From Sphingobium sp. (GTDB taxonomy: Bacteria > Pseudomonadota > Alphaproteobacteria > Sphingomonadales > Sphingomonadaceae): 25,199 nucleotides of DNA. Shown one piece after another: positions 14,947 through 22,900 of the stretch. The notes below the pieces were generated by a model, which was not told where the DNA came from, made no database searches, and saw only the letters and a program-made list of their open reading frames with translations. Positions within the stretch are counted from its first letter, which is position 1. Every line of letters begins with the position of its first letter. The stretch covers positions 1 through 25,199 of the forward strand of contig NZ_QFOA01000049.1 of NCBI RefSeq assembly GCF_003248505.1. The letters are read 5' to 3'. Both the position numbers and the translations under genes were made by a program.

Positions 14947-15074
14947 GTCATCTGGGGAGTAGCCAGCCGTCCGCATTCAAGCGGGCGGGCCATATGTCAA
15001 CATATTTGGCCGAGAGGTCATGGCATATGGGACGCGGCCTTGGGCCGCATCGGGCGAGACCAATGGCATCGACG
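14947..15074 (+). ncRNA. yybP-ykoY (manganese) riboswitch
   Basis: The segment has the hallmarks of the yybP-ykoY family, which binds Mn2+ in the leader of Mn exporter genes. GGGGAGTAGCC (14954-14964) is the conserved 5' block; a GC-rich helix with its loop follows (to about 14991); GTCAACATATTTGG is like the conserved internal loop; and GGGCGAGACC (15052-15061) is the conserved 3' block. CGTC (14947-14950 region) and GACG (15071-15074) can close the outer stem. The gene downstream is a UPF0016/Gdt1 transporter, the class expected for this switch. The ends are approximate. Assignment is by motif recognition, not by a covariance model. Confidence 0.85.
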
Positions 15075-15086
15075 CTTGTCGACCCT

Positions 15087-15134
15087 GGCCGGGTGGGAAG
15101 CGACGGTGGCATTGCGTTCTTCTCCCGCCCGGCC
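15087..15134 (+). promoter_or_regulatory. Hairpin between riboswitch and start codon, likely expression platform
   Basis: GGCCGGGTGGGA (15087-15098) pairs with TCCCGCCCGGCC (15123-15134): 12 bp with one G-U pair and a 24-base loop. It ends 12 bases before the ATG at 15147. No T-run follows, so control of translation or of Rho access is likelier than intrinsic termination. How it switches is not evident. Confidence 0.5.
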
Positions 15135-15146
15135 CCGGATACGCAG

Positions 15147-15725
15147 ATGGAAGCTCTCCTCACCTCCGCATCGCTGGTGGCACTCGCCGAAATGGGCGAC
15201 AAGACGCAGCTTCTTGCGATGCTGCTCGCCACGCGTTTTCGCAAGCCCGTGCCGATTATCCTCGGTATCTTCGTCGCCACCATCGCGAACCATTTCCTCG
15301 CTGCGCTGGTCGGCCATTCGATCGCGGGCGTGCTAACGCAGCCTTGGTTCCGCTATGCCGTGGCCGCATCTTTCATCCTGATGGCGGGCTGGACACTGGT
15401 TCCCGACAAGATCGACGAGGACGCCCCGCTTGCCGCGCCATCGAAGGCAGGCGTCTTTATAACGACGTTGATCGCCTTCTTCCTCGTCGAAATGGGCGAC
15501 AAGACGCAGGTCGCGACGGTGGCACTGGGCGCGCGGTTCGACAATCTTCTCGCCGTGACCGCCGGGACGACGCTCGGTATGATGGTCGCCAACGTGCCCG
15601 CAGTGCTCTTTGGCGAAACGCTGGCGAAGAAGGTACCGATGCGCGCGCTTCAGGTCGGCGCGGCGTTACTGTTCCTTGGCCTTGGCCTGTGGATGATCGC
15701 CGATCTTCAGGGCTGGCTGGCCTAA
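15147..15725 (+). CDS. Gdt1/UPF0016 family manganese transporter
   Basis: 192 residues, about six predicted membrane helices in two homologous halves. Each half carries the family signature EMGDKTQ (residues 15-21 and 115-121), whose acidic residues bind the transported cation. Family members (TMEM165/Gdt1 and bacterial homologues) move Mn2+, with Ca2+ also handled in eukaryotes. Here Mn2+ export is inferred from the Mn riboswitch upstream. A longer in-frame start at 14994 lies inside the riboswitch and would add 51 residues with no family counterpart. ATG 15147 gives the normal length and starts just before the first signature. A weak GGA is the only Shine-Dalgarno element. No terminator is clear after the stop. 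Confidence 0.92.
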   Translation: MEALLTSASLVALAEMGDKTQLLAMLLATRFRKPVPIILGIFVATIANHFLAALVGHSIAGVLTQPWFRYAVAASFILMAGWTLVPDKIDEDAPLAAPSKAGVFITTLIAFFLVEMGDKTQVATVALGARFDNLLAVTAGTTLGMMVANVPAVLFGETLAKKVPMRALQVGAALLFLGLGLWMIADLQGWLA

Positions 15726-15773
15726 AAAAGGCATGAGCCGGATGCACGGGCGGTTGTCAGCGCGCAGCGGCTG

Positions 15774-15810
15774 TTGCAAGGGATGGAAAGGACTTTCCTC
15801 CCCTTTGCAA
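15774..15810 (+). repeat. Strong imperfect inverted repeat in the leader of the NDUFA9-like gene
   Basis: TTGCAAGGGATGGAAAG (15774-15790) pairs with CTTTCCTCCCCTTTGCAA (15793-15810), leaving a tiny GA tip; the inner GGAAAG/CTTTCC and outer TTGCAA blocks are perfect. The RNA would be one long hairpin ending 17 bases before the ATG at 15828. No T-run follows, so it is not a standard terminator for the upstream transporter gene. Confidence 0.45.
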
Positions 15811-15827
15811 GACATGGGACGCGCGCG

Positions 15828-16754
15828 ATGAAGGACAATCTTGTTACGCTGCTGGGCGGCGGCGGCTTCCTTGGACGGCAGGTGGCACAGGCGTTGATGG
15901 AGCGGGGCGCCCGCGTGCGCATCGCCCAGCGCAACCTCGCCACCGCGACCAAGGTGAAGTCGCTCGGCAATCTGGGGCAGACGCAATTCGTCGTCGCCGA
16001 CATCCGCAAGCCCGACAGCGTCGCGCGCGCGATCCGGGGCAGCGACATCGTCGTCAATCTGGTCGGCGTGCTGGCAGGCGACTTCGACGCCTTCCACCAT
16101 CAGGGCGCGGCCAATGTCGCGAAAGCCGCCGCAGCTGCGGGCGTAAAGGCGCTGGTCCATGTCTCCGCGATCGGCGCGGACGCGGACAGCCCGTCTGCCT
16201 ATGGCCGGTCCAAGGCTGCGGGCGAAGCAGCGGTGAAGGCTGCCTTCCCGACCGCCACCGTGATCCGCCCCTCTATTGTCTTCGGACCGCAGGATCAGTT
16301 CCTCAACCGTTTTGCCGAACTCATCCGAATATTTCCCATCGTGCCGGTAATCGGCGGTGCCACGAAGTTTCAGCCCGTCTATGTCGCAGACGTGGCGCAG
16401 GCGATCGCCAACGCCGCCGAGGCACCCGACATTCATGGTGGCAAGACGTTCGAACTGGGCGGCCCGCAGGTCATGAGCATGAAGGACATCAACACCTGGA
16501 TCGGCAAGTCGATCGGTCGCGAAAGGCCGCTTGTCGATGTGCCGCACGGCGCAGCTTCATTGCTGGCGATGCTGCCGGGCAGCCCGATCACGCGGGACCA
16601 ACTTGACATGCTGGGGCGCGACAATGTGGTGTCGCCGGGTACCCCTGGCCTTGCGGACCTAGGCATATCGCCCACGCCGCTTGCCGCCGTCGCCGACAAC
16701 TGGCTGATGCGGTATCGCAGGCGGGGTCGCTTCGCCAACCGGGCAAGCGCCTGA
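15828..16754 (+). CDS. NDUFA9-like NAD(P)-binding oxidoreductase (atypical SDR)
   Basis: 308 residues. Member of the atypical short-chain dehydrogenase family that includes the NDUFA9 accessory subunit of complex I and related NAD-dependent epimerase-like proteins. Visible: Rossmann motif GGGGFLGR at residues 10-17, RIAQRN (dinucleotide discrimination region), ADIRKPDSV, NLVGVL, VSAIGAD, the Tyr125-x3-Lys129 pair in SAYGRSKAAGE, and IRPSIVFGPQDQFLNRFA, which is highly typical of the NDUFA9 subgroup. In alphaproteobacteria these are usually stand-alone genes, and association with complex I or ubiquinone synthesis is suggested, not shown here. An upstream TTG at 15774 in the same frame lies in the hairpin and is unlikely. 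ATG 15828 has GGGA upstream. A strong terminator-like hairpin follows. Confidence 0.88.
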   Translation: MKDNLVTLLGGGGFLGRQVAQALMERGARVRIAQRNLATATKVKSLGNLGQTQFVVADIRKPDSVARAIRGSDIVVNLVGVLAGDFDAFHHQGAANVAKAAAAAGVKALVHVSAIGADADSPSAYGRSKAAGEAAVKAAFPTATVIRPSIVFGPQDQFLNRFAELIRIFPIVPVIGGATKFQPVYVADVAQAIANAAEAPDIHGGKTFELGGPQVMSMKDINTWIGKSIGRERPLVDVPHGAASLLAMLPGSPITRDQLDMLGRDNVVSPGTPGLADLGISPTPLAAVADNWLMRYRRRGRFANRASA

Positions 16755-16796
16755 TCGCCGGCTGAGGGCCTGCCCTGCCCCCCCTATCCCTTCCCC

Positions 16797-16825
16797 CACC
16801 TCCCCCATCCGGGGGAGGTGTTTTT
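16797..16825 (+). terminator. Rho-independent terminator-like hairpin directly before uppP
   Basis: CACCTCCCCC (16797-16806) and GGGGGAGGTG (16811-16820) make a perfect 10-bp stem with loop ATCC, followed at once by TTTTT (16821-16825). It is a textbook intrinsic terminator 42 bases after the NDUFA9-like stop. The uppP Shine-Dalgarno starts only 5 bases later, so the element may instead act as an attenuator in the uppP leader. Confidence 0.8.
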
Positions 16826-16844
16826 CCATGAGGACATCGCCGCC

Positions 16845-17654
16845 ATGGACTTCCATTTCCTGACCGTCATCCTGCTGGGCATCGTCGAGGGGCTGACGGA
16901 ATTCCTCCCCGTCTCCTCAACCGGCCACCTCATTCTCGCGAGCGAACTGCTCGGCTATGACGCGTCGGTCTGGGCAATGTTCAACATCGTCATCCAACTG
17001 GGCGCGATCCTCGCGGTCGTGGTGCTTTACTGGCGCACCTTCTGGGCGGTCGGCATGGGGCTGCTGCGCCGCGATCCGGTGAGCTGGCGGTTCCTGCGCA
17101 ACCTCGTCGTCGCCTTCATTCCCGCTGTGGCCATCGGCCTTGCGCTCCACGACTATATCGAAATGCTGCTCGGGGCGCCGCACGTCGTCGCGTGGGCGCT
17201 GATCGCGGGCGGCGTCGCCATCCTCGTTATCGAGCGGATGGTGAAGGAACAGCGGTTCCACGGCATCGCAGACATCCCGCTCGCCCGCGTGATCGGGATC
17301 GGCTTCATCCAATGCATCGCGATGATCCCCGGCGTCAGCAGGTCCGGCGCGACGATCATGGGCGCGCTTTCGCTCGGGGTCGAGCGGCGGACGGCCGCCG
17401 AGTTCAGCTTCTTCTTAGCGATACCGACGATGCTGGGCGCAACCGCGCTGGAACTGGTGAAGAAGGGCGACCAGCTGACCTCCGCCGCCGTAGGCTGGAG
17501 CGATATCGCCATCGGCTTTGTCGTGTCGTTCGTGGTCGCGATCATCGTTATCAAGGCGTTTGTCGGGCTCATCTCCCGCCATGGTTTCGCACCCTTCGCT
17601 TGGTATCGAATCATCGCCGGAACCGCAGCACTGATCTGGCTTGCCGTACGGTAG
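16845..17654 (+). CDS. uppP: Undecaprenyl-diphosphate phosphatase (BacA/UppP)
   Basis: 269 residues, integral membrane protein with about eight helices. It dephosphorylates undecaprenyl diphosphate, recycling the lipid carrier of peptidoglycan synthesis, and its over-production gives bacitracin resistance. The signatures are EGLTEFLPVSSTGHL at residues 15-29 (Glu15, Glu19 and His28 of the active site) and PGVSRSGATI, with Arg166 as the conserved phosphate-binding Arg. The ATG at 16845 has GAGGA at 16830-16834 about ten bases upstream. A GTG at 16818 in the same frame falls within the terminator stem and would add nine residues lacking family support. The stop lies in an inverted repeat (17651-17671). 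A terminator-like hairpin directly precedes the gene. Confidence 0.96.
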   Translation: MDFHFLTVILLGIVEGLTEFLPVSSTGHLILASELLGYDASVWAMFNIVIQLGAILAVVVLYWRTFWAVGMGLLRRDPVSWRFLRNLVVAFIPAVAIGLALHDYIEMLLGAPHVVAWALIAGGVAILVIERMVKEQRFHGIADIPLARVIGIGFIQCIAMIPGVSRSGATIMGALSLGVERRTAAEFSFFLAIPTMLGATALELVKKGDQLTSAAVGWSDIAIGFVVSFVVAIIVIKAFVGLISRHGFAPFAWYRIIAGTAALIWLAVR

Positions 17655-17671
17655 GTCCGATACGGACCTAC
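17651..17671. promoter_or_regulatory. Perfect inverted repeat over the uppP stop codon
   Basis: GTAGGTCCG (17651-17659) and CGGACCTAC (17663-17671) form 9-base arms around ATA. The TAG in the first arm is the uppP stop. No T-run follows, so an operator for the downstream gltD unit or a 3'-end stabilising hairpin fits better than an intrinsic terminator. The compact odd-centred dyad looks like sites bound by TetR-type dimers (inference). Confidence 0.45.
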
Positions 17672-17800
17672 ATAGCGCACGATTATTTCGCATTCACGAA
17701 ACATAGATAAAAAACCCATGTATTAATGGTCAGTTATACTGTCCAATATGCAATAATCCGCGTGACTGCGTGGGTTTTTCTGATAAGTACGCCCCGACGC
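17672..17800 (+). promoter_or_regulatory. AT-rich control region upstream of gltD
   Basis: This stretch is strikingly AT-rich against the GC-rich surroundings. It contains AAAAACCCA (17710-17718) and its inverted copy TGGGTTTTT (17771-17779). Between them is an imperfect dyad centred in GGTCAGTTATACTGTCC (17728-17744; CAGT-TAT-ACTG). Possible -10-like hexamers (TAGATA 17704-17709, TATACT 17735-17740) occur, but no convincing -35 accompanies them. It probably holds the promoter and operators of the gltD-gltB unit. No open reading frame of interest is present. Confidence 0.45.
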
Positions 17801-17819
17801 AGATGTTAAGGGACGCGCT

Positions 17820-19271
17820 ATGGCCGACAATCCGATGCTCAAATTCGTCGGGAAGGGACAATCCTACCCAGAAAAGCGCCCGGCCGACGACCGCGCGGAC
17901 GATTTTCTTGAAATTAGCCGCAGTTTCCTTGTGGAAAAGGCGGAGGAGCAGGCGTCGCGCTGCTCGCAGTGCGGGGTCCCCTATTGTGCGACCCACTGCC
18001 CATTGCACAATCACATTCCCGACTGGTTGCGCCTGACCGCCGAAGGGCGCCTGCGCGAAGCCTATGAACTGTCCAACCTGACGTCCACCATGCCCGAAAT
18101 CTGTGGACGCATCTGCCCGCAGGACCGCCTGTGCGAAGGCAATTGCGTCATCGAATTTTCCGGCCATGGCGCGGTCACTATCGGGTCGGTAGAAAAGTTC
18201 ATCACCGACACGGCGTGGAAGGAAGGCTGGGTCGAACCGCTCGTTCCTGGCAGCGCCACCGGCCAGTCGATCGGCGTCATCGGCGCGGGCCCGGCGGGCC
18301 TCACCACCGCCGAATATCTGCGCGCGGCGGGGCATGAGGTGCATGTTTATGACAGGCATGACCGTGCGGGCGGCCTGCTGACCTACGGCATTCCCGGTTT
18401 CAAGCTGGAGAAGGACGTCGTCATGCGCCGCGTCCAGCGCCTCAAGGACGGCGGCATCGTCTTCCATGAAGGGTTCGAGGTCGGCCGTGACGCGAGCCTC
18501 GAAGAGCTGCGCCAGCGCCATGATGCGATTCTGATCGCGACCGGCGTCTACAAGCCTCGCGATATCAAGGCTCCGGGCGTCGGTGCGAAGGGGGTAGTGA
18601 AGGCACTCGACTATCTCACTGCCTCCAACCGTTCCGGCTTTGGCGACGTGGTCCCGGAGCATGAGGACGGCACGCTGCTCGCCACGGGCCGGAATGTAGT
18701 TGTCATCGGTGGCGGCGACACCGCGATGGACTGCGTCCGCACCGCGATCCGCCAAGGCGCGAAGTCGGTGAAGTGCCTTTATCGCCGCGACCGCGACAAT
18801 ATGCCCGGATCGCAGCGCGAAGTTGCCAATGCCGAGGAGGAAGGCGTCGAGTTCGTGTGGCTGACCGCCCCCATCGCATTCGAAGGGACGGATCATGTCA
18901 CCGGGGTCAAGGTGACGAAGATGCGGCTCGGCCAGCCCGACGCCTCCGGTCGCCGTATGCCCGAACCCGATCCCGGCAGCGAACATACGCTCGACGCCGA
19001 CCTCGTCATCAAGGCACTGGGCTACGACCCGGAGGAATTGCCCCGTCTCTTTGGCAGCGAAGACCTGTCCGTCACGCGCTGGGGCACGCTGCGCGTCGAC
19101 CACAAGACCATGATGACCAGCCTCGACGGCGTGTTCGCGGCGGGCGACATCGTGCGCGGCGCGTCCCTCGTCGTGTGGGCGATCCGCGATGGGCGCGACG
19201 TGACGGAGCATATGCATCGCTACCTCAAGGCCAAGGCCAAGGTCGCGGCAGGCGAAAGGGTGGCGGCATGA
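17820..19271 (+). CDS. gltD: Glutamate synthase (NADPH) small subunit
   Basis: 483 residues. GltD takes electrons from NADPH through FAD and feeds iron-sulfur clusters to GltB, which makes two glutamates from glutamine and 2-oxoglutarate. Order: N-terminal cluster-binding domain with CSQCGVPYCATHC (Cys48, 51, 56, 60) and CGRICPQDRLCEGNC (Cys95, 99, 105, 109), then the FAD site GVIGAGPAGLTTAEYL (about 152-167), the central LLTYGIPGFKLEK, and the NADPH site VVVIGGGDTAMDCVR. The C-terminal AAGDIVRGASLVVWAI returns to FAD. Length is typical. AAGGGA lies seven bases before the ATG. It precedes gltB, with a small secreted gene between the two, and an AT-rich control region lies upstream. Confidence 0.97.
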   Translation: MADNPMLKFVGKGQSYPEKRPADDRADDFLEISRSFLVEKAEEQASRCSQCGVPYCATHCPLHNHIPDWLRLTAEGRLREAYELSNLTSTMPEICGRICPQDRLCEGNCVIEFSGHGAVTIGSVEKFITDTAWKEGWVEPLVPGSATGQSIGVIGAGPAGLTTAEYLRAAGHEVHVYDRHDRAGGLLTYGIPGFKLEKDVVMRRVQRLKDGGIVFHEGFEVGRDASLEELRQRHDAILIATGVYKPRDIKAPGVGAKGVVKALDYLTASNRSGFGDVVPEHEDGTLLATGRNVVVIGGGDTAMDCVRTAIRQGAKSVKCLYRRDRDNMPGSQREVANAEEEGVEFVWLTAPIAFEGTDHVTGVKVTKMRLGQPDASGRRMPEPDPGSEHTLDADLVIKALGYDPEELPRLFGSEDLSVTRWGTLRVDHKTMMTSLDGVFAAGDIVRGASLVVWAIRDGRDVTEHMHRYLKAKAKVAAGERVAA

Positions 19272-19993
19272 TGCGGGCGCTCGTCCTTCCGCTGCTGGCG
19301 ATCGCCGTCCCTGCCACCGCGCAGACGCCCCCGCCGCCGCCTGCCGCCCCATCTCTCCCGCCGGTCGATCCCGCGCTGCTCGCCAAGGCGCGCCCGATCG
19401 CCGCGACCATCATTCCCGACGGCGTGATGGCGCGCATGATGGGACCGATGATGCAGAAGATGCTCGCGCCGATGCTCGACGGTATGACGAAAATGCCGGT
19501 TCGCGATCTTATGAAAGCAGGCGGCATGGCTCCTGAGGAAGCGGACCGGCTCAATCCCGCCACAATCGAGCAGATCATGGCCATCGTCGACCCCGCCTAT
19601 CGGCAGAGAATGCAAATCCTGATCGGGGGCATGATGCCTGCGCTCGGTAGGTTCATGGGCCGCTACGAACCCGACATGCGCGAAGGCATGGCTGAAGCCT
19701 TTGCCAGCCGGTACAGTTCGACGGAGCTGGACCAGATCGGCGCTTTCATGAGGACGCCTGCGGGCGCGCGGTTCGGCGGCGGCTTCATGGAGCTGGCGAC
19801 CGATCCGCACTATCTCGGCAAAGTGCAGTCGATGATGCCCGCGCTGATGCAGGCTATGCCCGATATCATGAAAGATTCGCAGGCACAGCTCGCCAAGCTG
19901 CCGAAGCCCCGTTCCTACAAGGATCTTACCCCAGCCGAACGCGAGCGCCTCGAAACGCTGCTCGGCGCAGACCGCAAGAAGGTCGCCCCATGA
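19268..19993 (+). CDS. Secreted DUF2059-like protein between gltD and gltB
   Basis: 241 residues. A signal peptide (MMRALVLPLLAIAVPATAQ) is followed by a Pro-rich linker (TPPPPPAAPSLPPVD), then a Met-rich helical protein (GVMARMMGPMMQKMLAPML) and a region similar in style to DUF2059 domains (ASRYSSTELDQIGAFMRTPAGARFGGGF). The family function is unknown. The start overlaps the gltD stop (ATGA, 19268-19271) and its own stop overlaps the gltB start (ATGA, 19990-19993), so translation of all three is probably coupled. A second Met directly follows the first. The export signal contrasts with the cytoplasmic glutamate synthase it is embedded in. DUF2059 membership is by resemblance only. Confidence 0.82.
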   Translation: MMRALVLPLLAIAVPATAQTPPPPPAAPSLPPVDPALLAKARPIAATIIPDGVMARMMGPMMQKMLAPMLDGMTKMPVRDLMKAGGMAPEEADRLNPATIEQIMAIVDPAYRQRMQILIGGMMPALGRFMGRYEPDMREGMAEAFASRYSSTELDQIGAFMRTPAGARFGGGFMELATDPHYLGKVQSMMPALMQAMPDIMKDSQAQLAKLPKPRSYKDLTPAERERLETLLGADRKKVAP

Positions 19994-22900
19994 CGAACCA
20001 TATGGAATCCGAACGCCTCCGCATTGCGCGGGAGGGCATGTATCGCCCCGAATTCGAAGGTGACGCCTGCGGCGTTGGCCTTGTCGCTGCGACAGACGGC
20101 CGCCCCTCGCGCCGCGTCGTGGCTTCGGCCATCGACGCGCTCAAGGCCGTGTGGCATCGCGGTGCAGTCGACGCGGACGGCAAGACCGGCGATGGTGCGG
20201 GCATCCATGTCGATCTGCCCGTTCGCTTCTTCGACGACGCGATTGCCGATTCGGGTCACAAGCCGCTTCCCAACCGCCTCGCCGTCGGCATGATCTTTCT
20301 GCCGCGCACGGATTTGTCCGCGCAGGAAACCTGCCGCACCATCGTCGAAAGCGAGATCATCGACGCGGGCTACACGATCTACGGCTGGCGCCAGGTGCCG
20401 GTCGACGTGTCGGTGATCGGCGAAAAGGCGCAGCGCACCCGGCCCGAAATCGAGCAGATCATGATCGCCGGCCCGATGCCGGAGGAACGCGACGTCGCCG
20501 AATTCGAAAAGGACCTTTACCTTATCCGCCGCCGGATCGAGAAGAAGGTGATCGCAGCGCAAATCCAGGACTTCTACGTTTGCTCGCTCTCCTGCCGCTC
20601 GATCATCTACAAGGGGCTGTTCCTCGCCGAATCGCTGTCGGTCTTCTATCCTGACCTTCAGGACGAGCGGTTCGAAAGCCGCGTGGCGATTTTTCACCAG
20701 CGCTATTCGACCAATACCTTCCCGCAATGGTGGCTGGCCCAGCCCTTCCGCACGCTCGCTCATAATGGCGAAATCAACACGATCCGCGGCAACAAGAACT
20801 GGATGAAGAGCCACGAGATCAAGATGGCCTCCCTCGCCTTCGGCGAGCAGTCGGAGGATATAAAGCCTGTGATCCCTGCTGGCGCGTCCGACACTGCGGC
20901 CCTCGATGCCGTGTTCGAGGCGATCTGCCGTTCCGGCCGCGACGCACCGACCGCGAAGCTCATGCTTGTGCCCGAGGCATGGCAGTCGGAAAGCGCCGAG
21001 TTGCCCCGACCTCATGCCGACATGTACGAATATCTCGCTTCGGTTATGGAGCCGTGGGACGGCCCCGCCGCGCTGGCGATGACGGATGGCCGCTGGGTGG
21101 TTGCGGGCGTCGACCGCAACGCGCTGCGTCCGCTGCGCTACACGTTGACGGGGGACAATCTGCTGATCGTCGGTTCCGAAACGGGCATGGTGGTCGTGCC
21201 CGAAACCAGCATCGTCAAGAAAGGCCGCATGGGACCCGGCCAGATGATCGCCGTCGACCTCAACGAAGGCGAAATCTACGACGATCGCGCGATCAAGGAC
21301 CGGATCGCGGGCGAGCGTCCTTATGGCGAACTCATCAAGGACTTTTTGACAGTAGACGATCTTGCCGACGCGCCCAGCGCGCTGCCGCAATGGGACAAGA
21401 CCGAACTGACCCGCCGCCAGGTCGCCGCCAACTTGACGCTGGAGGACATGGAACTCGTCCTCAGCCCCATGGTCGAGGATGCGAAGGAAGCGATCGGCTC
21501 GATGGGCGACGACACCCCGCTCGCCGTGATTTCCGACAAGCCACGCACGATCAGCCATTTCTTCCGGCAGAATTTCAGCCAGGTCACAAATCCACCGATC
21601 GACCCGCTGCGTGAACGCTATGTCATGAGCCTCAAGACGCGCTTCTCCAACCTCCACAACATTCTGGAGGAAGGCGCGCAGAACAGCCATGTGCTCGTAC
21701 TCGACTCGCCTGTGGTCACCAGTGGCGAATGGGCGCGGCTCAAGGCTTATTTCGGTCCCGCCGTGGCAGAGATCGATTGCACCTTCCCCGCCACCGGAGG
21801 ACAGGAGCAACTGCGCTCCGCCATCGCCCGTATCCGCGAGGAGGCTGAACAGGCCGTGCGCGAGGGGCGCACCGAAATCTTCCTGACCGACGAGGGTGTC
21901 GGTGAGGATCGTGTCGCCATTCAGGGCATCCTGGCCGCTGCGGCAGTGCATACGCACCTCGTGCGCAAGGGGCTGCGCTCCTACGCATCGATCAACGTGC
22001 GCACGTCCGAAGCGCTCGACACCCATTATTTCGCAGTGCTGATCGGCGTGGGCGCGACGACGGTGAACGCCTATCTCGCCGAAGCCAGCATCGCCGATCG
22101 CCATGCGCGGGGCCTGTTCGGCGACACGAGCCTCGCCCAGAGTATCGAGCGGTACCGCACCGCCGTAAACGAGGGCCTGCTCAAGATCATGTCGAAGATG
22201 GGCATCGCGGTCATCGGCTCCTATCGCGGCGGCTATAATTTCGAAGCGGTGGGCTTGTCCCGCGCACTGGTCAACGATCTCTTCCCCGGGATGCCCGCGA
22301 AGATTTCGGGCGAAGGCTATGCCTCGCTTCACTACAGCGCGATGCTACGGCATGAGATGGCGTTCGACGCCGCTGCGGTACGCCTGCCCGTCGGCGGCTT
22401 CTATCGCCAGCGCAACGGGGGGGAGAGCCACGCCTATTCGGCTCAGCTCATGCATCTGTTGCAAACGGCGGTCGCGACCGACAGCTATTCTACCTATCTG
22501 CAATTCTCACGCGGCGTGCGCGACCTGCCGCCCGTCTATCTGCGCGATCTGCTTGAGTTCAACTTTGCGCGCGAGGCGGTGCCCATCGACGAGGTCGAAG
22601 CCACGACCGAAATCCGCAAACGCTTCGTGACGCCGGGCATGAGCCTTGGTGCGCTCTCGCCCGAAGCGCATGAAACGCTCGCCATCGCGATGAATCGCAT
22701 CGGCGCTAAGGCCGTATCGGGCGAGGGCGGCGAGGACGCGAACCGATTCAAGCCCTATGACAATGGCGACAACGCAAACAGCGTGATCAAGCAGATCGCG
22801 TCCGGTCGCTTTGGCGTCCATGCCGAATATCTGGGGTCGGCCGAGGAGATCGAGATCAAGGTCGCGCAGGGTGCCAAGCCCGGCGAAGGCGGCCAGCTGC

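Noticed and set aside
14994..15146. Longer N-terminus for the Mn transporter, starting at 14994
   Set aside because: The extra 51 codons fall in the riboswitch and its hairpin and have no counterpart in the family.
17730..19352. 540-codon open frame on the minus strand opposite gltD
   Set aside because: It is antisense to gltD, whose cysteine and nucleotide motifs are complete. No independent evidence of coding.
19915..22332. 805-codon open frame on the minus strand opposite gltB
   Set aside because: It lies wholly within gltB and its 5' overlap, with His/Asp/Arg-rich composition typical of a shadow frame.
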